64,000 nucleotides of DNA from Fimenecus sp051881435 (GCA_051881435.1 JBJEPW010000039.1:1-64000), one strand, 5' to 3'. Shown: positions 42,822-52,308, counted from the stretch's first letter. Numbers and translations: made by a program. Notes: generated from the sequence alone by a model not told the origin.

Positions 42822-43583
42822 ATGCAAATTGTAATCTTAACTGCTCTTGGCGTGGGGCTGGCAACGGTATTCGGCAGTCTTATCGGCTTTGCGCTTAAAA
42901 AGATACCCCATAAATTTAATGATATAGTATTGGGCTTTGCCGCAGGAATAATGCTTGCCGCCGCTGTGCTGGGACTTGTTGTGCCGGCAGTAGAAAAATC
43001 AAGCGGAATAATCGGGCTGATAATCGTAATTGCAGGAATAATGTGCGGCGCACTGTTTTTAAGCCTTGTGGACCGCTTTGTTCCTCATATGCATCATGTA
43101 ACAGGCACAGATAAGGAAAAGCACGGCGAAAATGCAGCTCAACTTAACCGTGTAATGCTTTTTGTTTTTGCTATTGCAATTCATAATCTGCCTGAGGGCA
43201 TCGCCGCAGGAGTAAGCTTCGGTACGGGGAATATCTCTGATGCCGTAACCGTAGCAGGGGGCATAGCGCTTCAAAATATTCCCGAGGGTATGGTAATAAT
43301 AGCCCCCATGCTTAATGCGGGTATAAAAAAGACAAGAGCTTTTGTAATTGCTTTATGTACGGGGCTTGTTGAGGTAATCGGTACAATGATAGGCTATTTC
43401 GTTGTTTCTGTCTCTGTTGCGATTCTTCCCTTCGCGCTAGCCTTTGCAGGGGGAACTATGCTTTATGTAATAAGCGATGAAATGATACCCGAAACCCATT
43501 CTCACGGCTTTGAAAAAGGCGCAACCTATTCCTTGCTTGCAGGCTTTTGCGCAATGCTTGCCATGGATGTACTTATCGGATAA
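42822..43583 (+). CDS. ZIP-family metal transporter
   Basis: A 253-residue ZIP (ZupT/GufA-type) divalent metal importer with eight transmembrane helices. The metal-site helices are recognisable: IHNLPEGIAAGVSFG (helix 4) and ALQNIPEGMVII (helix 5). A histidine-containing loop VPHMHHVTGTDKEKHGENAA precedes them and SDEMIPETHSHG follows. The likely substrate is zinc, iron or manganese. It is followed by a hairpin that also spans the sigK ribosome-binding site. Confidence 0.92.
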   Translation: MQIVILTALGVGLATVFGSLIGFALKKIPHKFNDIVLGFAAGIMLAAAVLGLVVPAVEKSSGIIGLIIVIAGIMCGALFLSLVDRFVPHMHHVTGTDKEKHGENAAQLNRVMLFVFAIAIHNLPEGIAAGVSFGTGNISDAVTVAGGIALQNIPEGMVIIAPMLNAGIKKTRAFVIALCTGLVEVIGTMIGYFVVSVSVAILPFALAFAGGTMLYVISDEMIPETHSHGFEKGATYSLLAGFCAMLAMDVLIG

Positions 43584-43605
43584 TTTTAAAGGACTTGCAC
43601 CGAAG

Positions 43606-43643
43606 AAACACCTTATGCATATAATGCATGGAGGTGTTTTTTT
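43606..43643 (+). terminator. Terminator hairpin overlapping the sigK ribosome-binding site
   Basis: AAACACC (43606-43612) and ATGCAT (43615-43620) pair with ATGCAT (43624-43629) and GGTGTTT (43633-43639), followed by T to 43643. The right arm contains GGAGGTG (43630-43636), the sigK ribosome-binding site, 7 bases before its ATG at 43644. Confidence 0.75.
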
Positions 43644-44339
43644 ATGTTATTATCATTACTTCAAAGCATATCTGCAAATCTTTTGTATTTAATGCTTCAT
43701 CTTTCAAACAATAATTCCTTTGAAAAACCGCTTTCTCCAAAAGAGGAGCAGGAGGAGCTGATAAAATATCACCGTGACGGAGATATTGAGGCTCGTAACC
43801 GCCTTGTAAATCACAATATGCGGCTTGTGGCTCATATTGTGAAAAAATATTATGCAAATTATTCCGATCAGGAGGACATAATATCCATAGGCACAATAGG
43901 TCTTATAAAAGGAATAAATACTTTTGATTATACAAAGGGAACAAAGCTTGTCACATATGCCTCAAAATGTATTGAAAATGAAATACTGATGCACTTTCGC
44001 TCGAAGAAAAAAAGCTCCCTTGAAATATCAATGAACGAGCCTATTGATATAGACAGCGAGGGCAATCCGCTTACATTTACCGATATTATTTTCAGCAACG
44101 AAACAGTATTTGACGATGTGGATTTAAAATTGAAAACCGAACAGCTTTATTCATATCTCGACAAAATCAAAGAGCCGAGGCACCGTGAAATACTGATTAT
44201 GCGTTACGGTCTTTACGATACTGAACCTATGACTCAGCGTGAAATAGCACAAAAGTTAAAAATATCCCGTTCGTATGTGTCAAGAATTGAAAAAAAAGCG
44301 ATAGAAGAGCTTAGAAATATGTTTAATGTGCAATCTTGA
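43644..44339 (+). CDS. sigK: Sporulation sigma factor SigK (pro-form)
   Basis: A 231-residue sigma-70 family factor of the SigK type, which directs late mother-cell genes during sporulation. It has a hydrophobic N-terminal stretch (about residues 1-20, MLLSLLQSISANLLYLMLHL) like the Bacillus pro-sequence that is cleaved by SpoIVFB, then region 2 (RLVAHIVKKYY, SIGTIGLIKGINTF, LVTYASKCIENEILMHFR) and region 4 (MTQREIAQKLKISRSYVSRIEKKA). The gene is continuous: no skin element splits it. Its ribosome-binding site is inside a stable hairpin, which may couple its translation to RNA refolding. Confidence 0.93.
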   Translation: MLLSLLQSISANLLYLMLHLSNNNSFEKPLSPKEEQEELIKYHRDGDIEARNRLVNHNMRLVAHIVKKYYANYSDQEDIISIGTIGLIKGINTFDYTKGTKLVTYASKCIENEILMHFRSKKKSSLEISMNEPIDIDSEGNPLTFTDIIFSNETVFDDVDLKLKTEQLYSYLDKIKEPRHREILIMRYGLYDTEPMTQREIAQKLKISRSYVSRIEKKAIEELRNMFNVQS

Positions 44340-44454
44340 ATTGCTAAAAATGCAAGTTTTGGGTGAACGGTCATTCATTTTATGGCGTTTTTTACAAAAA
44401 TATTAAGTTTTTGCTTGGAATTTTGCAATTTTATAAAAAATAATCCCAAAATGG

Positions 44455-44483
44455 TTGACCTGTTTTTCCCGATATGATATAAT
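44455..44483 (+). promoter_or_regulatory. gdhA promoter
   Basis: TTGACC (44455-44460) and TATAAT (44478-44483) with 17-bp spacing and an extended TGA before the -10; a strong housekeeping promoter. Confidence 0.8.
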
Positions 44484-44524
44484 TCGGCTTGTAATTTTAC
44501 AATTTAGCGAGGTAGTGTGTAAAA

Positions 44525-45865
44525 ATGAAAAATCAGTATCTTATTGACCTTGTTGAAACGGTCAAAAAGCGTAACCCCAATGAGCCGGAGTTCTTGCAGG
44601 CAGTTGAGGAGGTTCTTGAATCCTTGGAGCCTGTAATTGACAGACACCCCGAGTTTATCGAAAAGGGCGTAATGGCAAGCCTTGTAGAGCCTGAAAGAAT
44701 TATTAAATTCCGCGTTCCGTGGCTCGACGATAACGGCAAGGTTCAGATTAACCGCGGCTTCCGTATTCAGTTCAACTCTGCAATCGGACCTTATAAGGGC
44801 GGACTCCGTTTCCACCCGTCTGTTTACGAGGGAATTATCAAATTCTTGGGATTTGAGCAGATTTTCAAGAATTCACTTACAGGACTTCCCATCGGCGGCG
44901 CCAAGGGCGGCTCGGACTTTGACCCTAAGGGTAAATCCGATGTTGAGGTTATGCGTTTTTGCCAGAGCTTTATGACAGAGCTTTCAAAGCATATCGGCGC
45001 TGATACTGATATTCCCGCAGGTGATATCGGCGTAGGTGCCCGTGAAATCGGTTATATGTTCGGTCAGTACAAGAGAATTCAGAACGGCTTCTCAGGCGTT
45101 CTTACAGGTAAGGGACTTTCCTACGGCGGAAGCCTTGTGCGTAAAGAGGCAACAGGCTACGGACTTTGCTATTTTACCGAGGAGATGCTTCGTGCCAAGG
45201 GCGACTCCTTTAAGGGCAAAACCGTTGTTATTTCAGGTTCCGGTAATGTTGCCATTTATGCGGCTGAAAAGGCAATGCAGCTCGGCGGCAAGGTTGTTAC
45301 CTTCTCCGATTCCAACGGATATATTTACGATAAAAACGGCGTTGATTTAGCGCTTGTAAAACAGCTCAAAGAGGTTGAGCGCAAGCGTATTAAGGAATAT
45401 GTAAACACTCATCCCGAGGCTGAATACCATGAGGGCTGCAAGGGCGTTTGGACGGTTAAATGCGACATCGCGCTTCCCTGTGCTACGCAGAACGAAATTG
45501 ACGGCGACAGCGCAAAAGCTCTTGTTGCAAACGGCGTAATTGCAGTTGCCGAGGGCGCAAATATGCCCTCAACTCCCGAGGCAATCGAGTGCTTCCAGTC
45601 AAACGGCGTATTGTTCGGACCTGCCAAAGCGGCGAACGCAGGCGGTGTTGCAACTTCTGCCCTTGAAATGAGCCAAAACTCAATCAGATATTCATGGACC
45701 TTTGAAGAAACCGACGCAAAGCTTCGTGAAATTATGATTGATATTTATAACAAGAGTGCCGCCGCCGCAAAGGAATACGGCATGGAGGATAATCTTGTTG
45801 CAGGAGCAAACATTGCAGGCTTCTTGAAGGTTGCCGACGCAATGATGGCTTACGGCGTGGTATAA
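44525..45865 (+). CDS. gdhA: Glutamate dehydrogenase
   Basis: A 446-residue hexameric-type glutamate dehydrogenase joining ammonia and 2-oxoglutarate to glutamate. The substrate-binding part has GPYKGGLRFHPSVYEG, the lysine-rich LPIGGAKGGSDFDPKGKS and PAGDIGVGAREIGYMFG; the dinucleotide-binding fold has VVISGSGNVAIYAAEKA. Length and motifs match the NADP-type anabolic enzymes of gut anaerobes. It is monocistronic, with a strong promoter and a terminator. Confidence 0.96.
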   Translation: MKNQYLIDLVETVKKRNPNEPEFLQAVEEVLESLEPVIDRHPEFIEKGVMASLVEPERIIKFRVPWLDDNGKVQINRGFRIQFNSAIGPYKGGLRFHPSVYEGIIKFLGFEQIFKNSLTGLPIGGAKGGSDFDPKGKSDVEVMRFCQSFMTELSKHIGADTDIPAGDIGVGAREIGYMFGQYKRIQNGFSGVLTGKGLSYGGSLVRKEATGYGLCYFTEEMLRAKGDSFKGKTVVISGSGNVAIYAAEKAMQLGGKVVTFSDSNGYIYDKNGVDLALVKQLKEVERKRIKEYVNTHPEAEYHEGCKGVWTVKCDIALPCATQNEIDGDSAKALVANGVIAVAEGANMPSTPEAIECFQSNGVLFGPAKAANAGGVATSALEMSQNSIRYSWTFEETDAKLREIMIDIYNKSAAAAKEYGMEDNLVAGANIAGFLKVADAMMAYGVV

Positions 45866-45889
45866 TACGGAAATTTGTTTAATAACTCG

Positions 45890-45918
45890 GCGCAGGGTAT
45901 ATGCTCTGCGCTTTTTTT
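45890..45918 (+). terminator. gdhA terminator
   Basis: GCGCAG (45890-45895) pairs with CTGCGC (45906-45911), followed by seven T. Confidence 0.85.
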
Positions 45919-45985
45919 ATCATAAAATATTGAAATCCGTAAATTGTTGCTGTAAAATCATATTGAAAAGTTGGGAGTGAATAGA

Positions 45986-46732
45986 ATGAACCGGATAAGA
46001 CTGTTTTCATCGGGAACGCTTTTTTTGTTTGCTGTTTATTGCGTTATCTTTAATCCCGAATTGCCTTTCTCACAGCCCGAATGGGTATATGTTATTGCAA
46101 CTGTTTTTTATGCCGTATTCCCCATAAAGGATATGCTTGCGCCGTTCACGAACAATACGTATAAAGGAAGACAGTTCAAAAAGTATTATATTCCCGCAGA
46201 AAATTTTGACAAAGCCGAGTTTGAGAAAATCAAAAAGAAATATAACAGGGGAGCACTCTGCTCAATGCTTTTCTGGCTTGCATATATGAGCGTCCCGTCG
46301 CTGCTTTATCTATTCGGCATAATCGGAAAAGAATGGGTGTTTTTCTTCTTTGCACTTTCAAATTTTGCCATATTTTATGCAGTTTTCGGCTGGTGCCCAA
46401 TCAACAAATTTTTTATGAAAACAAATTGCTGTAACGAATGCCGCGTATATAATTGGGATAGCTTTTTTCAATACAGCTTTTTAATTCTGATTCCAAATAA
46501 ATATACCGTAACACTGTTCTTGCTGGGCGTTGCGTCACTTTTGGAATGGGAGATAATGCATGCAATTCATCCCGAAAGATTTTACAAAATCAGCAACGCC
46601 TGCCTTTCCTGCGAAAAATGTGATATGGAAGCGTGCAAGAAGCATAAAAAACGCTTTTTCAGCAAAAAACTTAAATCAGAGTTTTGTACTGATGATACAA
46701 AGGATTTTGAACGCGATGCCTTGAAAATGTGA
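45986..46732 (+). CDS. Cysteine-rich membrane protein of unknown function
   Basis: A 248-residue protein with about five hydrophobic segments (about 8-23, 34-50, 90-110, 118-142 and 168-187). Two cysteine clusters stand out: GWCPINKFFMKTNCCNECR (about 137-155) and CLSCEKCDMEACKKH (about 207-221), which could bind metal or an Fe-S cluster. The region between has FFQYSFLILIPNKYTV and ends with a basic tail. I know no named family. GGGAG (45973-45977) precedes the ATG at 45986; an upstream TTG at 45971 is less likely. The gene stands alone between gdhA and a glycosidase. Confidence 0.7.
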   Translation: MNRIRLFSSGTLFLFAVYCVIFNPELPFSQPEWVYVIATVFYAVFPIKDMLAPFTNNTYKGRQFKKYYIPAENFDKAEFEKIKKKYNRGALCSMLFWLAYMSVPSLLYLFGIIGKEWVFFFFALSNFAIFYAVFGWCPINKFFMKTNCCNECRVYNWDSFFQYSFLILIPNKYTVTLFLLGVASLLEWEIMHAIHPERFYKISNACLSCEKCDMEACKKHKKRFFSKKLKSEFCTDDTKDFERDALKM

Positions 46733-46741
46733 TATTGAAAC

Positions 46742-46766
46742 AAATCCCCTTTTCAGGGGATTTTAT
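46742..46766 (+). terminator. Terminator after the cysteine-rich membrane protein
   Basis: AAATCCCC (46742-46749) pairs with GGGGATTT (46756-46763), followed by a T-rich tract. Confidence 0.8.
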
Positions 46767-46778
46767 TTTGCTTATTTG

Positions 46779-46807
46779 TTGAAAAATCATAACCTATTTG
46801 GTATAAT
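46779..46807 (+). promoter_or_regulatory. Promoter of the large glycosidase
   Basis: TTGAAA (46779-46784) and TATAAT (46802-46807) have 17-bp spacing. Confidence 0.7.
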
Positions 46808-46836
46808 GATTCCATTATTTAAGCGAGGTACGGTAT

Positions 46837-49545
46837 ATGAGCACAGTAACGGAAAAAATGAACGGTTTATTAGGTAAATGGGGTCCGTATTCAAAAAAAT
46901 ACAGCGGAATTTCCCGTATTGTTGACCATCAGTCGGAGGGCGGCGTGAGATTTGATTTGGTTGTCAGCCCTGCCATTGAAAATGCGGACAGCCGCGTGCC
47001 AAATGTAACTGTTCCCACAGGCGTCCACCCTTGGGAGGCAAAGGCTGATTATTCTTTCTATTCATATCGCTATGACCTTGAATGGAAAGATAAGGTATAT
47101 GCCGATGTGTCCTTTACAAAGCTTACCGAAGACAGCGTACTTGTACGGTCACAGTTCTTTAATAATACGGATATTATGCAGATTTGCCTTTTAAATTTGT
47201 TTTCCGCCATTGAATATCCCAATGTGTATTCCTGTACGCCCATATTGCCCTCAAAGTGTGTGTTTATCAAGGCTCTTGATTATGTAAGCTATGACTACAA
47301 CACCACGCGTCCTTGGGACAGACAGGTTATAGACGCTATGAAAAAGGGCGAGTTTTTTGACGATATGTTTACATATCACAGAGGGCTCGGCGACAGAGAT
47401 ACAAACCGTTATATTCTGCCCAAATGCCCGCGCTTGGGAGAAGAAAAAGGCGATAAAATCGTTTATGAAATTAAAAGCAATACAGGCTTTTCTTCGCCCG
47501 TACTCAATGTTCGTTACCGTACAACAGGGGATATGAGCAGTGAATGGACTTTAAACGGCAAAACCGTTTCTTTCCCCGCCGCGGAAAAAATGGGAATTAT
47601 TGCAATTCCTTTTGAAATGACTGATAAAATTACGCTTGCGTCAGAGGGCACAGGCGGTATAGAATTTGACTTTTTTGCAATAACCGAAAAAGGAGAAACT
47701 GTTTCGGTAAAAACGGAAAAGCATAATTTCTACCCGCAAATCGAGACTGCCGACTGCGAAAACGGTAAGCTTGTAAGCTATAAGTATGACGGGCTCTGCG
47801 ATAAATTCTATATCCGGACCTTTAACGATTCCACAAGATACCGTGATTTCGATACAGGTTGCCTTGAAGACAGTCCCACCGCCAGAATTTCCCAGCCCGA
47901 CGAGAGCTTTCAGAATATGCTTGAAACATTTTCAGGCTCCTTTTCAGAAAAGCACAGCGATGAGGGCTTTTATCACAATACTGTTGTGCACACTCTCTAC
48001 ATTCAACCTCACACAACCCATACGGAATATGCGGTAATCTCCTTCGGCAAAACAGATTATAAAACCGCGGAGGAGTATGAGAAAATATATGAAACCGTAC
48101 ATTCCTCAGTTGAAAATCTCGGCTTAAATCTTGCCGGAAAGCCATATGAGTTTTCCAATAATATTCTCCGTGCAACCGTTTTCCAAAATACGGTTTATCC
48201 TCTGTACCGTCACGGCGAATACATTGTTCACCATACACCGGGTAAGCGTTGGGATTCTTTTTATACATGGGATTCTGGCTTTATAGGCCTTGATATGCTG
48301 GAATATGCACCTGCAATTGCCGACTATATTCTCGATACATATTTGAGCGACTGCGATAATCCCGATTACGCCTTTTTGCTTCACGGTTCACCCGTGCCCG
48401 TGCATATTTATCAGTATCTTGAAATGCTGAAAAGGGCGAACGATAAAACAGAGCTGTTAAAGTATTATGACAGAGTTAAAATGTTTTACGATTTTCTTGC
48501 AGGCAAAATTAACGGCTCTACAACAACAAAATTCAACAGCGGGCTCACCACTACCTTTGATTATTTCTATAATTGCAGCGGTATGGACGATTTGCCGCCT
48601 CAAAAGGCTTTGTATGCCCAAAATCTTCAAAAATATATGACTCCCGTAATTTCCTCCTGCGAGGTTATCCGCTGTGCCAAAATACTATATATGGCGGCTG
48701 ATCTTTTGGAAAAAGATGAGGATAAGAAAACATATCTTGCCGATATTGAGCGGGTGTCCGATGCCTTGCAAAAGTATTCATGGGATGAAGAATGCGGATA
48801 CTTCTCATATGTTCTTCACGATGATAATGGCAATCCCGTGGGTGCTTTCAGGAACGAAAAAGGCGAGAACTTAAATAAAACAATGGACGGAATATATCCC
48901 ATTATAGCAGGAGCCGTTACAGACGATCAGCGTGACAGAATTTTATCCCACCTTAAAAGCGACGATGAAATGTTCAGCCCCGTGGGTATAAGCGCCGTTG
49001 ATAAAACTGCTTCATATTACATCACAAACGGATATTGGAACGGCAATGTGTGGCTTTCACATCAGTGGTTTGTGTGGAAAACAATGCTTGATTTGGGCGA
49101 AACCGATTTTGCCTATAAAATAGCAAAAACCGCTCTTGACGCGTGGAAAAGAGAGGTTGAGTATTCATATTACACCTTTGAAATGTTCAATATAACCTCA
49201 GGCAGAGGCGGCTGGTTCCATAATTTCGGCGGTCTTTCAACTCCGATAAATATATGGACAAATGCCTATTATAAGCCCGCAACACTTTCTACGGGACTTG
49301 ATACGATGGTTATAAACAGCAGTTTTACAGATGATAACTCACAGGCAGGCTTTAAAATAAAATATTACGGTGAAAACGAACAGTATTCGCTTATAGCCGT
49401 AATGAACGACGCTTTTGATTATTCGGTAACCGTAAACGGAGAAAAATATGATTTTACGGTTCGCGAAAAGGGCACAATAGAAATAACCCTTGACGGTTCC
49501 GTAAAAAATGCGGAAATTAAAATCAGCTTGTGTAATCCTCAATAA
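46837..49545 (+). CDS. Large (alpha/alpha)6-barrel glycoside hydrolase (GH63/MGH1-like)
   Basis: A 902-residue protein with an N-terminal beta-rich region (about 1-430) and a C-terminal (alpha/alpha)6-type catalytic domain (about 440-830) with GKRWDSFYTWDSGF, SPVPVHIYQYL, NKTMDGIYPIIAG and GYWNGNVWLSHQW, motifs found in GH63 and related mannosylglycerate/trehalase-fold hydrolases. A further beta domain (about 840-902) closes it. No signal peptide is present, so it probably works on imported oligosaccharides; alpha-glucosides or alpha-mannosides are the likely substrates, but I cannot decide. Its last 23 bp overlap the convergent BofC-like gene. Confidence 0.78.
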   Translation: MSTVTEKMNGLLGKWGPYSKKYSGISRIVDHQSEGGVRFDLVVSPAIENADSRVPNVTVPTGVHPWEAKADYSFYSYRYDLEWKDKVYADVSFTKLTEDSVLVRSQFFNNTDIMQICLLNLFSAIEYPNVYSCTPILPSKCVFIKALDYVSYDYNTTRPWDRQVIDAMKKGEFFDDMFTYHRGLGDRDTNRYILPKCPRLGEEKGDKIVYEIKSNTGFSSPVLNVRYRTTGDMSSEWTLNGKTVSFPAAEKMGIIAIPFEMTDKITLASEGTGGIEFDFFAITEKGETVSVKTEKHNFYPQIETADCENGKLVSYKYDGLCDKFYIRTFNDSTRYRDFDTGCLEDSPTARISQPDESFQNMLETFSGSFSEKHSDEGFYHNTVVHTLYIQPHTTHTEYAVISFGKTDYKTAEEYEKIYETVHSSVENLGLNLAGKPYEFSNNILRATVFQNTVYPLYRHGEYIVHHTPGKRWDSFYTWDSGFIGLDMLEYAPAIADYILDTYLSDCDNPDYAFLLHGSPVPVHIYQYLEMLKRANDKTELLKYYDRVKMFYDFLAGKINGSTTTKFNSGLTTTFDYFYNCSGMDDLPPQKALYAQNLQKYMTPVISSCEVIRCAKILYMAADLLEKDEDKKTYLADIERVSDALQKYSWDEECGYFSYVLHDDNGNPVGAFRNEKGENLNKTMDGIYPIIAGAVTDDQRDRILSHLKSDDEMFSPVGISAVDKTASYYITNGYWNGNVWLSHQWFVWKTMLDLGETDFAYKIAKTALDAWKREVEYSYYTFEMFNITSGRGGWFHNFGGLSTPINIWTNAYYKPATLSTGLDTMVINSSFTDDNSQAGFKIKYYGENEQYSLIAVMNDAFDYSVTVNGEKYDFTVREKGTIEITLDGSVKNAEIKISLCNPQ

Positions 49546-49837
49546 TTTTTTGAAGTTCGCTTTCGCTTTCGGTTTGAATACCGTTTTTAAGCAGTTCACG
49601 GTCTTCTTCGGGAAGAGACGAAACATATGAGTCATAAATCTCAAAGGGCGTTTTTTCACGGTTTTTAAAAACCGCAATTTTGCCCTGATAATCCGCAACG
49701 GTATATACGGTCGCGGAAGCCGTGTTTTGCATTTTTTCTTCCTCGTTTGGCTCTGTGTTTACAAAGGAAAGCGTAAGTATAAGAGCAGAAAAAGCGCATA
49801 ATAATGCAAAAACCGAAGCTTTTACTTTTTTCGTCAT
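49523..49837 (-). CDS. BofC C-terminal-domain-like protein
   Basis: A 104-residue protein with an N-terminal membrane anchor or signal (MTKKVKASVFALLCAFSALIL) and a domain containing VYTVADYQGKIAVFK, SSLPEEDRELLKNGI and a final LQKIIEDYTS. This pattern is that of the BofC C-terminal domain found in spore-forming Firmicutes; in Bacillus BofC restrains a signalling protease that controls pro-SigK processing. A longer start is possible at 49867, but AAAGGACGG fits the ATG at 49837. The gene overlaps the 3' end of the convergent glycosidase by 23 bp. Confidence 0.72.
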   Translation of the reverse strand: MTKKVKASVFALLCAFSALILTLSFVNTEPNEEEKMQNTASATVYTVADYQGKIAVFKNREKTPFEIYDSYVSSLPEEDRELLKNGIQTESESELQKIIEDYTS

Positions 49838-49945
49838 TTTTATACCGTCCTTTCGGCTTTGATACATTATTATTTTTCACAAAATAATACAGTTTATTAA
49901 AATTTATGAAATTTTCTAAAAAGACTAAACATTTTAATATATTTG

Positions 49946-49954
49946 TGTTATAAT
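49946..49954 (+). promoter_or_regulatory. Extended -10 candidate for PBP1A
   Basis: TGT-TATAAT (49946-49954) is an extended -10 with no good -35, about 60 bp before the start. Confidence 0.4.
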
Positions 49955-50016
49955 TATCAATATATTGGATTTTTTCTACATGTTGCCGCAAATTTAGCGG
50001 CTCGCGGAGGAATAAT

Positions 50017-52278
50017 ATGAGAAAAAAGGCTCCTGTCAGAAACAGTAAAAAACACAAGAAGATGAATAAATTTCTGCTTGCGGTTCTTGCAGTTCTTTTC
50101 ACATGCTTTCTAACCTGTGTTATCATCGGCTCTTACATTTTGCATGATGTAATCAGCACGGTGAACGGTGAAAGATTGATTGATCTTGAATTTTATAAGC
50201 AAAATCAGGACCAGACAACTATTATTTATGCAAACGACGCAGAGAACAATCCTGTTGAGCTTGCCCGTCTGCACGGCGCGCAGAACCGTGTGTGGGTGAG
50301 TAAGGATAATATGTCCGAATGGATGGGCAAAGCCTTTGTATCGTTGGAGGATAAGCGCTTTGAAAAGCATAACGGAGTTGACTGGGTACGAACAATCCTC
50401 GGCGTTGCAAAGTCAAAGTTCAAACAGGGCGGCTCCACCATCACACAGCAGCTTATCAAGAACCTGACAGGTGAAAACGGAAGAACGGTTAACAGAAAAT
50501 ACAATGAGATTCTCTCCGCAATGAATATGGAAAAGTATTACGAAAAGGATGTAATACTTGAAGCGTATCTGAATACGGTTTATTTGAGTCACGGCTGTTA
50601 CGGAGTAAAGACTGCCGCCGAAACATATTTCGGAAAAGATGTTTCGGAGCTCAATCTTGCCGAGTGTGCTTCTCTTGCCGCAATCACGCAGTCGCCGGGA
50701 GAGTATGACCCTCTTTGGAATCCGGAAAACAATAAAGTGCGCCAGGAATACTGCCTGCGTTCCATGCTTGAACAGAAGGTTATAACACAGGAGCAGTACG
50801 ATGAGGCTGTTGCATACGAGCTTATATTTACAAACAGCGAAAAGTATGTTGAAAAAGAGGATAACAGCGACAAGGATACCGCCGTTGATAATGAAATTCA
50901 GAGTTATTATGTTGACTATGTAATAAGCAGTGTAATCAGAGATCTTAAAGCGGCAGGATATTCTCACTACGAAGCCACGAAGATGATTTATTCAGGCGGA
51001 CTTCGCATATATTCCGCTGTTGATACAAAGGTTCAGGATATTCTTGAGGATGTTTATGTTCACCGCACCAATTTCCCCAGTGAGCGTGTAAGCTCCGTGG
51101 AGGATCAGGCACAGTCCGCGATGACAATAATGGATTACAGCGGCAGAGTTGTGGCTATTGTGGGCGGAGCAGGCGAAAAAACTGAAAACCGTTCCAATAA
51201 CCGTGCGGTTTCAGCCGCCCGTCAGCCCGGTTCTTCAATAAAGCCGTTGAGTGTTTACGCCGCCGGCATTGAAGAAAACTATATTACATGGTCATCAAAA
51301 ATCAAAAACTACGGTATTACATGGAAAGGCAAAATCTGGCCTACGAACTACGGAGGAGACCCCGGGTCACCTAACAGTTTCCTGACCGTGCAGTATGCAC
51401 TTGCCATCTCATATAACACCGTTCCCGCTCAGCTTTTAATGATGATGGGATTTAAGACAAGTTATAGCTATCTTACCGAAAAATTCCATATAAGCACCCT
51501 GAATGCCGATATTGACAGTCAGGCTCCGTCCGCTTTGGCAACAGGCGGTACCAACGGCGGTATTACCACCCTTGAAATGGCGGCGGCATATGCTTCCTTC
51601 GGCAACGGCGGTAAGTATTACAAGCCCTACTGTTACTATAAAGTAACCGACAGCACGGGTGAAAATGTCATTTTGCAGAACAATCCCGAGGGCGAGCAGA
51701 TTATTTCTCCCGAAACGGCATATGTAATGAACGAGCTTTTGCGTACTGTTGTCACTTCATCTTACGGTACAGGCCGTAATTACGGTGTAAAGGGATTCAC
51801 AACCTATATGAAAACAGGTACCACTTCGGACAACTTCGATAAGTGGTGCTGTGCAGGTACGCCGTATTATGTTGCGGCTGTTTGGTTCGGCTATGACTAT
51901 AATAAAGAGATTAAAGCCTCGGGCAACCCGGCAGGCCTTATTTACAAAACTGTTATGGACCGTGTTCACAAGGGGCTTGCCGTAAAATCCTTCGAGCAAT
52001 ATACAGACCAGGTAGTGCAGAAAGCATATTGCACTTCTTCGGGACTCTTGGCAGGCAGCGGATGCACTTCAAAGGCAATGGGTTGGTATAAGCTTTCCAA
52101 TCTTCCCGGAGTTTGTGCTAACTGTAACGGAGCTCCGCCTGCTTCCGAAAACGAAGAAACAACTTCTGCGAGCAATCCCGAAACTCCCACAGAGAGCACC
52201 ACTGCGCCTCAGGCAGAGACGACCACCCAGCCTCCTGCGCCCGAGCCACCCGCAAATCCGGAAACTCCGGCCGCATAA
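50017..52278 (+). CDS. Class A penicillin-binding protein (PBP1A-type)
   Basis: A 753-residue bifunctional peptidoglycan synthase. A basic N-terminus and one membrane anchor (about 18-42) lead to a GT51 glycosyltransferase domain (E111 in EDKRFEKHNGVD; GGSTITQQLIKN) and a transpeptidase domain with SxxK (S406-K409, PGSSIKP), SYN (465-467) and KTGT (599-602). The C-terminus is a threonine- and proline-rich tail (about 715-753) after a CTSSGLLAGSGC and CANCNG cysteine region. GGAGG precedes the ATG. A terminator follows. Confidence 0.95.
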   Translation: MRKKAPVRNSKKHKKMNKFLLAVLAVLFTCFLTCVIIGSYILHDVISTVNGERLIDLEFYKQNQDQTTIIYANDAENNPVELARLHGAQNRVWVSKDNMSEWMGKAFVSLEDKRFEKHNGVDWVRTILGVAKSKFKQGGSTITQQLIKNLTGENGRTVNRKYNEILSAMNMEKYYEKDVILEAYLNTVYLSHGCYGVKTAAETYFGKDVSELNLAECASLAAITQSPGEYDPLWNPENNKVRQEYCLRSMLEQKVITQEQYDEAVAYELIFTNSEKYVEKEDNSDKDTAVDNEIQSYYVDYVISSVIRDLKAAGYSHYEATKMIYSGGLRIYSAVDTKVQDILEDVYVHRTNFPSERVSSVEDQAQSAMTIMDYSGRVVAIVGGAGEKTENRSNNRAVSAARQPGSSIKPLSVYAAGIEENYITWSSKIKNYGITWKGKIWPTNYGGDPGSPNSFLTVQYALAISYNTVPAQLLMMMGFKTSYSYLTEKFHISTLNADIDSQAPSALATGGTNGGITTLEMAAAYASFGNGGKYYKPYCYYKVTDSTGENVILQNNPEGEQIISPETAYVMNELLRTVVTSSYGTGRNYGVKGFTTYMKTGTTSDNFDKWCCAGTPYYVAAVWFGYDYNKEIKASGNPAGLIYKTVMDRVHKGLAVKSFEQYTDQVVQKAYCTSSGLLAGSGCTSKAMGWYKLSNLPGVCANCNGAPPASENEETTSASNPETPTESTTAPQAETTTQPPAPEPPANPETPAA

Positions 52279-52285
52279 AAAATAC

Positions 52286-52308
52286 GCCCATCTTATGATG
52301 GGCTTTTT
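52286..52308 (+). terminator. Terminator of PBP1A
   Basis: GCCCATC (52286-52292) pairs with GATGGGC (52297-52303), loop TTAT, followed by five T. Confidence 0.88.

Noticed and set aside
43644..44339. Skin-type element splitting sigK
   Set aside because: The sigK frame is continuous from pro-sequence through region 4; no recombinase gene is nearby.
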